A DNA stretch of 13,069 bases from Willaertia magna (Eukaryota > Heterolobosea > Eutetramitea > Acrasida > Naegleriidae), in contig CADWAF010002285.1 of NCBI GenBank assembly GCA_902984215.1, forward strand, positions 1 through 13,069, given 5' to 3'. How positions within the stretch are numbered: position 1 is the first letter of the stretch; the number at the start of each line of letters is the position of its first letter. Below the pieces are notes generated by a model. The model was not told the DNA's origin. It did not search any database and was given only the letters and a program-made list of their open reading frames with translations. The position numbers and the translations under genes were made by a program. Below, piece by piece: positions 1-8,700 of the stretch.

Positions 1-5
1 AAGGA

Positions 6-1967
6 ATGCTATCAAAATATTTTCAACCATTTTCTTTCTTTACGAAATGTAAATCCTATTGTAATTTTCGAACATTTATAATAGGTCTTTTATTATGTAT
101 AATAATTAATTTATTCTTTATTATTAAATTTTTTTATAATTATAATATGAAATATAAACAATTTCAAAATTCAATCATTTATGGAAGTAGTTCCACAACA
201 ATAACATCTTCTTCTTCTTCTTTTAATAACAATAATTGGTTAAGTAAATATAAACCTCCAAAAGTACCTAATTATTTTCAATCTTGTATATTACAACCAA
301 TGAATTACCCTTCGCCTAATTCACTTCATCTTGATTGCGATTCAAAAAGAACTAATTCCGAAAGGAAGGATGATGTTAATGTAAACACTTATGAAAACAT
401 CAATAATAATGAAAAGAAGGTAGAAAGTAATGTACGAAAAGAAGAAGAAGAAGAAAAACACACTACTGGTACCAGTTCTACAAAGGCTACTACATCATCT
501 ACTACAATATTAAAAAGTAATTTCCGATGTAATAGACAAATAGAAGATTTAGAACATCGTAAGGGTAGTTCTCATCTCTTTACAAGTTGTATATTTGAAA
601 ATATTTGTTTAAATAGGAAGGGTGATTGGATTTTATTTACGGAAGAAGATCATCCTTATATAAAGCCTTTTATTGAACATTATTTTAATATTCATCAAGA
701 TAAATCGAAAGAGAATCATTTACCAGCTTGGGTTTATGCACATGCTCATGGTCATGATTTTACAGCGGCTAGAATACATGTTAATATAACTAAACCTATT
801 AGGCTAACAAGAACAAATACTGTCACTACTGCTAGTAATGGAAAGGAAGAGGGTGAAGGTAGGGTTGACCAATGGTCTAGTTCTTTGTTTTCTAATGAGT
901 TTAAGTTATCTAAGAATTTTCAATGGGTTTCTATTCCAACATTTGGTTTTATTAGACATTCAATAGCGAATTTTGGACATTTACTATTAGATAATTATGT
1001 ACAAATATTTTCTAATATGATTTTATATGAATATTTAAATAGAGATAATTTTGTATTGTTTTTAGATGATTTAGGTAATGATATAACTGGAGGACATGGA
1101 AGGGCTAGAATGGATGAGAAGATTGCTGAAAGGTTTAGTTTAGAGTTTGGACAAGTTTTCTCTCAATATACTCCCTTACAATTAGGTTTTAATAAGTTTG
1201 AAGGGTGGTGGTTAGGTAATGCTCCTACTGCTAAACAATTTGAAAGTGAAATGAGGGAGATGTTAGATAATAAGGCCAAAGGTATTTCTATAATTCCAAA
1301 TGGTAATGATTTAGTTGCTTGTTTTTCTTCCTTAGTTATAGGTCAACCTGGTAGTTATTTCATGAATACAGAAGGAAGAGAAGTAATTCTTCCATTAATT
1401 AAGAATTATGTTTTGAATCATTATCTTTCATCTAAATCAGTTAAGAAACAAGATGAAAATGAGATTTGGATTGGTGTTCATCATAAACCTAAAGGAACAA
1501 AGAATAGAGATGCAATAGCCAATTCTAAAGAGATTGTTGAATATCTTCAAAAACAAGGAGAAAGTTTTGCTCCAAGAAAAATTAAGGTGTTTGAAATTCT
1601 ATTAGAGAGTTTGACATTTAAAGAACAATTTGAAATGTTTTCTCTTTTAGATGTATTTGTTTCAACACAAGGTTCAGCCAGTTATTATTCTTTGTTCATG
1701 AAGGAGAATTCCTATTTGTTATACACACCAATGTGTTACCATGATTCTCAAGAATGCAATGACTATAACTTAAGAATACATGCCACTTCTCCAAATGTAA
1801 AAATTATATCTCTCGTTAATCATATAGAAATAGTTAAATGTGAAGGACAACTAGATAAACCTTTTAGGAAAGTAAAACATGCACGATCTTACTATGGAAA
1901 TTGTAATGAAGTACTTGATCCTAAAGGATTACATGAGTTAATCCATAAAATAATTACGTTGGGTTAG
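6..1967 (+). CDS. Glycosyltransferase family 61-like type II membrane protein
   Basis: Single open frame of 653 aa. A short basic N-terminus precedes one hydrophobic segment at about residues 23-44, giving a type II signal-anchor layout typical of Golgi glycosyltransferases. Residues 60-170 are a low-complexity Ser/Thr/Asn/Glu stem. The C-terminal half matches the GT61 (DUF563) pattern: an N-F-G-H motif at 322-325 followed by LLLDN; an R-x-x-I-x-N motif at 501-506; and a segment at about 540-575 of the form 'LTFKEQFEMFSLLDVFVS' leading into the position of the usual H-G-A-G loop. Here that loop reads Q-G-S-A (555-558), so the family's His is replaced by Gln. The likely role is transfer of a sugar to secreted or membrane glycoproteins or glycans; donor and acceptor are unknown. 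Only five bases precede the ATG, so the start is the first Met seen and an upstream extension cannot be excluded. No intron is evident. The TAG stop lies 10 bp from the stop of the convergent cyclase gene. Confidence 0.72.
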   Translation: MLSKYFQPFSFFTKCKSYCNFRTFIIGLLLCIIINLFFIIKFFYNYNMKYKQFQNSIIYGSSSTTITSSSSSFNNNNWLSKYKPPKVPNYFQSCILQPMNYPSPNSLHLDCDSKRTNSERKDDVNVNTYENINNNEKKVESNVRKEEEEEKHTTGTSSTKATTSSTTILKSNFRCNRQIEDLEHRKGSSHLFTSCIFENICLNRKGDWILFTEEDHPYIKPFIEHYFNIHQDKSKENHLPAWVYAHAHGHDFTAARIHVNITKPIRLTRTNTVTTASNGKEEGEGRVDQWSSSLFSNEFKLSKNFQWVSIPTFGFIRHSIANFGHLLLDNYVQIFSNMILYEYLNRDNFVLFLDDLGNDITGGHGRARMDEKIAERFSLEFGQVFSQYTPLQLGFNKFEGWWLGNAPTAKQFESEMREMLDNKAKGISIIPNGNDLVACFSSLVIGQPGSYFMNTEGREVILPLIKNYVLNHYLSSKSVKKQDENEIWIGVHHKPKGTKNRDAIANSKEIVEYLQKQGESFAPRKIKVFEILLESLTFKEQFEMFSLLDVFVSTQGSASYYSLFMKENSYLLYTPMCYHDSQECNDYNLRIHATSPNVKIISLVNHIEIVKCEGQLDKPFRKVKHARSYYGNCNEVLDPKGLHELIHKIITLG

Positions 1968-1977
1968 TTCAGCACAC

Positions 1978-4551
1978 TTATTTGTGTTTGCTGTGATATA
2001 CTCCATTCCAATTTTCTGGTGGATCAGATATAAATTGTTTACACCTTTCAATCATTGCAAATGAGGCTGTGTCATTCCTATTATTCCTCCAAGCATCGTC
2101 AAATATTGTAAGGGCAGTCGCAAAGTCTCCATTAAGGTAGTGTTCTAAAGCTTTTTCATAAACTGGAATTGTATCAATAACTTTTTGATCTACGGCACAA
2201 TGTGCATTTGTAGTAGCTTTAAAACCTATCAATTCATAAATTGCACATCCTTTGGTTTTTCCTTTAACACCAACTACATCTATTTTTCTAGTATAAAAGT
2301 TTTCTTTAACATGAGGCTCTTTTAAAGTGTCTTCACTTATTAACACCTCAGTACCATAATATTTATTTTGTCCTTCCAAACGGCTGGCTAGATTTACACT
2401 ATCACCAATTATAGTATAATTTAATCTCCACACACTACCTAAATTGCCAACCACACAAGGTCCTATATGTACACCAATTCTACAATGAAGAAGTGGTTTT
2501 TGTTCTTTTGCCCATCTTTCTCTTAACTTTTTCATCTTAATTTGACACTTAATTGCACAGCAACACGCCTTAAAAGCTTCTAATCCTGAAAGTGACACAG
2601 GAGCTCCCCAGAAACCCTTTACAAAATTATTTGTTAAAAGAAACAACCAAGCACAAATTACTTACCATTACTGCATCTCCAATGTATTTATCAAGCGTTC
2701 CATTTTCTCTTACTATTTCTTCAGTAACTACATGAAAATAAGCTCCAACATGCTTAATTAAGAATTCTGGTTCCAACATTTCAGATATTTGTGTAAAATC
2801 TGCAATATCTGAGAAGAAAATAGCAATTTTCTCATGACTTTTTCCTCCCAATTTAATATCAATACCATGTTCTACCATTTCTTTAACTAATTCTGTTGGA
2901 ACAAACTTTTTAAAAGATCTCAAGGCAGTTTTCATTTTCTCAAAAGCTTCAGACAAACTTAATATTTCTCTAATACTTGAATTAAAGTTTTCCTTTTTTG
3001 CAACCTCCAACTTTGATATTGCCTTACTTTCTGTTGAGAAATGTAACAGAGGTTTTGATATTGAAGTTGAAAATATAACAACCAATACCATACTGAACAA
3101 CACAGAAATGATACTTAAACCAACATTTAAGGATATTAACATAACCATACGACTAACAAAATCAATTTCAGGGGCTGTGATAAAAACAACCCAATGCATG
3201 TTTAAATGTTTAGTAGAGCTAACAATTCCATAAGCAATGGAATACCTTAGATTATTATGAGAGAAAGTATCTAGAGTAAAATTATTTCCATAAAATCTTT
3301 CCAAGTTGTTTGGAAGAACATTCACAACAATATGTCTTAATAAATTGTCAGAAATTTCTTCAGCTTCATATATTCTGTATCCACCAAAGTTTCCACTCTT
3401 TGGCTCAGCTAAAGCAGTATAATTATTGTAGGCAACCACTCTTTTTCTGAGTTTATCCCCTGGATTTGTAGGTTTAACTATTTCAACTACAGCAGCAAAA
3501 CCATTAGCACTCACATGAAAACTTTTCATAAAATTTGCCAATTGTCTTACAACTACATTTTTAAATTTAAATAAATTAATAATTACTTACCAACATTAAT
3601 ACTTGTCACACCTAGATACTTTTTATCTATTGGAGAATGTAAACTAACTTGAAAACATACATAAACTCTTTCCTCTATTGATTCTCCCATAGTTTGAACA
3701 TCCATAGGTGCCAGAGATTCTTTAAAGTTTTTAGATATTCCAAAATATTCATATAGTCTAGGATCATAAAAATCATAAGGTTGATTTCTAGATAATTCCT
3801 TTATCTTTCCAGTATTTGTTAGATAGTACTGATTTTGTGTAGTTACATTAGGAATTGTATTATTTAAAATCATGAGTAACTGCATATTGTCATAAATTGC
3901 TTCATTTTCTAAGGGAATAACAGGCGAAGGTGCCGTATTAATATATACGTAATCACCATTTTCTGCCGTAAAATCTACAAGAAATATACTTGATTTATGC
4001 TTGCTTTGTGAAATGGAAAGTATTCTAAACATTTGTTTATAATGTTCTTGTGTGAAAAACATTTCATCGCTATTGTAAAACAGTCCAGAAACATTCATAT
4101 AATAATTAGTATATATTTCTTCTGCCTGAAATCTACATATAGTAATACAAAGATCTAAAAAGTCAGAAACGTATACATCAGCCCTTTGAAATGATTGTGT
4201 AAGTACTTGATCTTTTGCCTCTGTTGTTGTTAAAACGGAGAAGGTTATAGAAACTACTAAGAGAAAGAGGATTGGTAAAAGTAATAAGAAGGACATCATT
4301 GTTAATAAAGAACATCTAAAACTCCAAATAGGTTTCTTTTGATTCATGTGAGAAAATGATGAGCTTAACGATGAATTATCATCATTTATATCAATTTGTA
4401 AGGCTGCAATAGCAGTTGCCTCATCTAACTCAGAATCCATTTTCTCCAAATTATTAATACTTTCTACACTTAAATTAGGTAACATTGGTATTGAAGATCT
4501 AAGAACCTTTGTACTACCGCCATTATTATTATTGCTAGGATGTACCTTCAT
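1978..4551 (-). CDS. Class III adenylate cyclase, dCache-TM-HAMP-cyclase (3 exons)
   Basis: Spliced from exons 4551-3591, 3552-2666 and 2616-1978, giving 828 aa; an in-frame TAA nine bases upstream fixes the ATG. Residues 1-80 are a cytosolic N-terminus, about 83-107 is TM1, about 110-450 an extracellular double-Cache-like sensor, about 456-481 TM2, about 482-535 HAMP with linker, and about 560-745 the cyclase domain. Active-site residues are visible: metal Asp569 (F-S-D-I-A-D-F-T), metal Asp613 (Y-I-G-D-A-V-M), adenine-selecting Lys609 and Thr684, and transition-state Asn691 and Arg695 (VNLASR). Lys plus Thr, rather than Asp, is the class IIIb pattern and predicts ATP to cAMP. The tail (about 750-828) is a TPR-like segment ending in PPENWNGV, common after class III cyclases. 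The ligand is unknown. The protein should sit in the plasma membrane and work as a dimer, as single-domain class III cyclases do. Splicing is inferred from frame and motif continuity. Confidence 0.9.
2617..2665 (-). other. Cyclase intron 2 (49 nt)
   Basis: The donor is GTAAGT after an ATG codon (Met616) and the acceptor is TAAAG before GGT (Gly617), so the intron is phase 0. Splicing joins GDAVM to GFWGAP and restores the canonical cyclase motif. A TTTTAAC branch-point-like sequence lies about 18 nt before the acceptor. Read-through meets an in-frame stop. The donor decamer GTAAGTAATT is identical to that of intron 1. Confidence 0.9.
3553..3590 (-). other. Cyclase intron 1 (38 nt)
   Basis: The donor is GTAAGT and the acceptor TGTAG, phase 1; the split codon G|TT encodes Val321. 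The nearby alternative AG, seven bases further on, would break the frame. The joined protein reads through the end of the first extracellular block ('GVTSINVVVRQL'), which fits the last strand of a Cache domain. Read-through hits TAA within three codons. The intron is very short and almost entirely A/T. Confidence 0.85.
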
Positions 4552-4694
4552 CCTTCCTTACTTAATATTATTTAATACGACTAGTTGCTATTTCTTGAAC
4601 CTTAGCTTTAAGGATATTTTTTAGGGGTTAACAAATAACGGTATATTTTACTTTACCTATTTTAATAAATAATTAAAATTACGTGTCAATAAAT

Positions 4695-4706
4695 ATTGGC
4701 GCCAAA
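4695..4706. promoter_or_regulatory. E2F-like palindrome upstream of the cyclase
   Basis: ATTGGCGCCAAA contains the 10-bp perfect palindrome TTGGCGCCAA, which matches the E2F consensus TTSSCGC on both strands. It lies about 145 bp upstream of the cyclase ATG and about 150 bp past the psf3 stop. It is nearly the same as the site in the psf3/CLASP promoter. Binding is inference from the motif. Confidence 0.5.
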
Positions 4707-4827
4707 AGCCATTACTTGTTTTGAATGTTATTGAAATGTTGTGAAGAGCATTAATGGTGTTTTGAAACTTAGAATTAGTAGGCATTGGACCACTGCACTT
4801 TCTTGTTGTTATTAAATGTATTACTAT

Positions 4828-4833
4828 TTTATT
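4828..4833 (-). terminator. psf3 poly(A) signal AATAAA
   Basis: AATAAA on the minus strand, beginning 26 nt after the psf3 stop codon and following an ACA-repeat-rich stretch. The position suits a short 3' UTR. The AT-rich background makes chance occurrence possible. Confidence 0.45.
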
Positions 4834-4858
4834 TTGTTGTTGTTGTTATTAAAATTGT

Positions 4859-5710
4859 TTAAGCTTTTGTTCTTCTACGTTTTTGTAAATCATCCTCTTC
4901 TTCACTTTCGTATTGAACAGTAATAAAATTCTTTTCATTATCATTTTGTTTAATAAATGTTCTTAGACAATTATGTTTCCAATCAATAAAACTTGTTTCA
5001 CTACTCTGTATCATTTGTAAAATTAATAATTCTGAATTACATAATTGTGATTTAAATTCTGTATATTGTTCAGTTAACCAAGAACTGCCACTTTTTGAAT
5101 GACTAGCAACATACGCTTGATCAAGAAAATATTTAAACCTATGTTTAAGCGTTTCAATTATTGTTTCTCTTTTCTGTATATAAATATCTTCTAGTTGAGT
5201 ATCATTCTTATTAGCGGCAATATCTGCCATTTCTTTAAATAAAATAGAACCAAAGTCATAAAAATATTTATTGACCTGAGATAACTGAGCCTTTTCATAG
5301 TTGGAAGTAACGCAATTTAAATCCATAAAGGTTTTTGGTATTTCAATTTCTACAAAGCCTTGCTTTCCGCAGATAGATGCTAACCAAAAGGGAATTTCTA
5401 TTTTACTACCCTTTTCAATGATATATTTTTTATCGAAATTTAATTTGAATTGTTGTTCTCCTTCTTCATCATCATCTTCAGAATCGGAACCGGCTACCAT
5501 CTCTTCTTCTTCCTCTACTTGTTGTTGGTTATTATTACTATTATCGCCATTACCTTCATTGTTATTATTATTTAAAACAATTGTTTTATAATTATTAGTT
5601 TTTATATACTTTCCAATATTTGGTATATCATGATTGAAAATAACAGCAACTCGTTCTTCGCTGGCTAGAATGTCATCAATATCAAAGTATTCTCTTCCAC
5701 TTTGCGTCAT
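4859..5710 (-). CDS. psf3: GINS complex subunit Psf3
   Basis: 283 aa, uninterrupted, with an in-frame TAA immediately before the ATG fixing the start. It matches Psf3, a subunit of the GINS tetramer (Sld5-Psf1-Psf2-Psf3) that joins Mcm2-7 and Cdc45 in the nuclear replicative helicase. Diagnostic segments are the N-terminal 'YFDIDDILASEERV' at 8-21 with a following 'IPNIGKYI' at 29-36; the 'KGSKIEIPFWLA' block at 100-111 leading to 'VEIEIPKTF' at 120-128; and a helical domain with 'YFYDFG' at 149-154. Human PSF3 is about 216 aa. The extra length is mainly an Asn/Gln/acidic insertion at about 47-88, between the two halves of the N-terminal region. The basic end KRRRTKA could be a nuclear localisation signal. 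The gene is divergent from the CLASP gene across 89 bp, and the shared promoter carries an E2F-like palindrome. Identification rests on recognised motifs. Confidence 0.9.
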   Translation of the reverse strand: MTQSGREYFDIDDILASEERVAVIFNHDIPNIGKYIKTNNYKTIVLNNNNNEGNGDNSNNNQQQVEEEEEMVAGSDSEDDDEEGEQQFKLNFDKKYIIEKGSKIEIPFWLASICGKQGFVEIEIPKTFMDLNCVTSNYEKAQLSQVNKYFYDFGSILFKEMADIAANKNDTQLEDIYIQKRETIIETLKHRFKYFLDQAYVASHSKSGSSWLTEQYTEFKSQLCNSELLILQMIQSSETSFIDWKHNCLRTFIKQNDNEKNFITVQYESEEEDDLQKRRRTKA

Positions 5711-5799
5711 TTAATTTTTTAAAAAATTGATAACTGAATTATTGGCGCCAATTTTTAAAAACAGTTTTTGCAAAAAAACACCTTCAAAAAAAAGAGTTC
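5711..5799. promoter_or_regulatory. Bidirectional psf3/CLASP promoter
   Basis: The 89 bp between the divergent start codons of psf3 and the CLASP gene must hold both 5' UTRs and core promoters. It is AT-rich with A/T homopolymer runs, and its one GC-rich element is the palindrome at 5741-5752. Confidence 0.65.
5741..5752. promoter_or_regulatory. E2F-like palindrome ATTGGCGCCAAT
   Basis: A perfect 12-bp palindrome containing TTGGCGC on both strands, an exact fit to the E2F/DP consensus TTSSCGC. It sits 31 bp upstream of the psf3 ATG and 48 bp upstream of the CLASP ATG. Replication genes, including GINS genes, are classical E2F targets in animals and plants, so position and gene content agree. 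Binding itself is inferred. Confidence 0.6.
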
Positions 5800-8700
5800 A
5801 TGGATTTAACACCAGTGCTGGAGGGTTTGCGCTCGAAAGGTAGGTTTTATAAAACAACAAGTAAATATTTACGATTAATTTTAATTTATAAATTTAAGAT
5901 CCAACGGAAAGGATTCAAACCCTACAATTATTAAGTCAATCTATTCTAGATATTGCATTAGTAAGTTTTACTGAATGTTAAAAGAAATTAAGATATTAAT
6001 TAATGTTAATTTTACTTTAATTTAGGATGATATTGGTTTACTAATGGATGCTTTAAGACCTACCTTAAAAGATATTAATTTTAAAGTATGTGAGGCATCC
6101 CTTAATTTTCTGAATGATTTTCTAGGTCATATAGATGGAAAGATCTTTCAACCATTCTTTTCAGAATTTATTAATTTAGTTACGGAAAGACTGGGAGATA
6201 ATAAAAGTATTGTTAGAGAAAAAGCTTTTGATGTTATACTTCAAATTGGTAAGCGATGTAATCCTAAGGATACTTTCCTAGCGCTTAGAGAAGGATTTTT
6301 ACACAAAAACTGGAAAGTAAGGGAAGGAGTTTGTTTATGCTTTATTAAATTTATTCAAACTTTTGGACCTAAATCTATTCCCATACTAAAGATTTTACCT
6401 GATATTGAAAGTTCCTTAGAGGATTCCATTTCTGGTGTAAGAGAAACAGCAATTTTAGCTATTGAAGAAATGTATAAATATTTTGGAGAAGAATTAATAG
6501 AACAATTAAGAGAACATAAAATTAGAAGTGCACAGTTGAAATTAATTGAGGAAAGAGTAAGCACTATTGAGGTAGATGAAAATAATAGAATTAGTCTTAA
6601 ACCAAAGCAAACAAATTACAATGGGAGCAAAACTCCTTCCAAAACAACAAAATTAAAGATTGCTGTTGCTAATAATAACAGTACTAATAATGGAAACGAA
6701 GTTATACTGGATTTAGGAGAAGACAGTGAGGTGAATCCAATTTACATTAAGGAAAATGACTTACCTTTTGAATTTGAAGAATTAAATAGATCACTAAATG
6801 ATAGCAAATCAGATTGGAAAAATAGATTAAATTCAATTAGAAGAATAAGAGGTCTTATTTACGGTGGAGCTCAAGAATATCAAACATTTCTAACATTGCT
6901 TCAGATAATTAAAGAATCTCTTTCTAAACAATTAGTAGACTTAAGGTCAACAATAGTCAAAGAATCTTGCCTTACTTTAAATTTATTAGCAAAAACATTT
7001 GGACCTAGATTAGAATCATTTTCTGACCATTACGTTCCAATTTTACTGAAAAATACAGTAGTCACAATTCAGATAATTGCAGAATCTTCTAATAATTGCA
7101 TTAGAACATTAATTACTCATGCTAAACTTAACAAATCAATACCTATAATTTTAGAAAAAGCTATGGATAGAAAGAATCATGTAACTATGAGATCTAGATG
7201 TTCAGAATATATTTCCTTAATCATTCGTCTTGTGGAGCCTTCTGTAATTTCAAAATACTTGGATGATATCCTAAAGGCAGTAAAAATTACTTTATCAGAT
7301 GCAAGTTCTTCTGCCAGAGAGGGAGCAAAACAAAGCTTTACAGAACTCAAAGAAAAGTACCCTGAAAAGGCTGATAAACTATTCAATGAATTAGACCCAA
7401 GTACTAAGAAAAAGTTGGGATTGCCAGTTGACAACAGCTCAGGCTCAACGTCCCCAACCTCGTCTAATGGAAGTACGTCATCAAACAAGAGGAAATCTAG
7501 TTTTCAAAAAGCTAAAACTAAACCTAGTTTTGAGTTTTTAACTGAGGAACCAATTAAATCACCAAACAGAAAAACTACCAAAAAGGAGACTCTTCCACAA
7601 TCTTCAAACCACAAGAAACCACCCTCTCCCAGAGTGAATCAAAACTCAATAATATCCCCAAAGAAATCTCCAAGTAAAGTGATAACCTTTCCTTATAGAG
7701 CTCAAAGTTCTAAGCAAGATGAAGAGTTTGTTGCCGTTGCTCCAAAAATAGATATAATGGATATCTCTGATGATTTTGTAGAAAAAGAAGTTAAAGAGTC
7801 ACTTTCAAGTATTCTAAAGGGAGCAAAAAGTTTAGACTACAAAGTAAAATTAACTGTGTTTGAAAAGTTAGAATCATTAATGAACACAGATAGATGTAAA
7901 GAAATACGAGATTCATTTCCTCAGGTTATGAACGTTTACATTGAGGCTTTAGGAGATATTAACACAAAGGTTGTAGAAAAGACACTTTCTTCAATAATTG
8001 TTTTAATTGAGAAATTATCAAATTTAATGGAGCCTTACTTAGAAAGATTATTTTTCAAACTGTTTACTTTACTTACAGATGAACGAACCAAACAATTTGG
8101 TGAGATTGTTTTAACTAAACTTGGTAATAGTTACACTAGTGATATTTTAATTCCTTCCTTGTTTAAAGTTTCAGATAATCATAGCCCTAAAGTAAGAATT
8201 GCTTGTTTGGAATTTTTAATGCACGTTCTTCAAGGATCGTCCACCTATTTGAGCTATCCAAGTCACATGCGCTTTTGCATAAAGAAAGCTACAACATTAT
8301 TACAGCAAAATATCACAAAACCTTTAGAGAATGTTATAGCAGCAGTTTTACTTTCATTGCATAAGATTAGACCAAGTAATTTTATTGAGCAATTACTTGC
8401 CTTACCATTGTTGGAGCAAAATCCTATTAGGGCAATACTTCAAGAGAAAATTCCTGATTTTGATTGTGAGATAAACTCTGTTTCTAAAAAACACAAAATA
8501 ATCGAGGAACAACTTAATATAAATCAAGGATTGAAAACTACAGACCAAATGCTTGTATTACCAACACAAATAATAGAGAAATTTAAACCAAAGGAAATTG
8601 ATGAGAAGGTAAATACACAAAACGATATAAATTTCTTTATAGCTGCCGTTGTAAAACATAGACAAAATCATAATTTACATCAAGTATATAGATGCTTATT

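Larger units (their letters stand above)
4552..4858. promoter_or_regulatory. psf3-cyclase intergenic region (307 bp)
   Basis: This gap lies downstream of psf3 and upstream of the cyclase, both on the minus strand, so it should hold the psf3 3' end and the cyclase promoter. It contains an E2F-like palindrome at 4695-4706, a psf3 poly(A) signal at 4828-4833, two copies of a TTGTTGTTATTAAA direct repeat (4803-4816 and 4840-4853), and a small 5-bp-stem hairpin, CCTTA-GCTT-TAAGG, at 4600-4613. A 42-codon minus-strand ORF (4657-4785) is the only noteworthy open frame. No RNA gene was recognised. Confidence 0.6.

Noticed and set aside
2627..3541. Three separate minus-strand genes instead of one cyclase
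   Set aside because: The middle frame opens with TTG, not ATG, and ends in intron sequence; GT-AG junctions rejoin sensor, HAMP and both cyclase halves exactly at conserved motifs.
4600..4613. Hairpin CCTTA-GCTT-TAAGG as an RNA element or terminator
   Set aside because: A 5-bp stem in AT-rich DNA is expected by chance and has no supporting context.
5301..5591. Plus-strand 96-codon ORF opposite psf3
   Set aside because: It is the antisense of the Asn/Glu-rich psf3 insertion, giving an artificial Leu/Ser-rich protein; psf3 has clear homology.
6044..6046. ATG at 6044 as the CLASP start
   Set aside because: Two upstream mini-exons from 5800 complete the first TOG1 helices with proper GT-AG junctions.
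6355..6564. Minus-strand 69-codon ORF inside CLASP
   Set aside because: Antisense shadow of the conserved TOG1 coding sequence with no recognisable motif.
7177..7488. Minus-strand 103-codon ORF inside CLASP
   Set aside because: Antisense shadow of TOG2 and the linker.
7560..7700. SxIP motif in the CLASP linker
   Set aside because: KSIP occurs elsewhere in HEAT helices but S-x-I-P does not; NSIISP is not a match.
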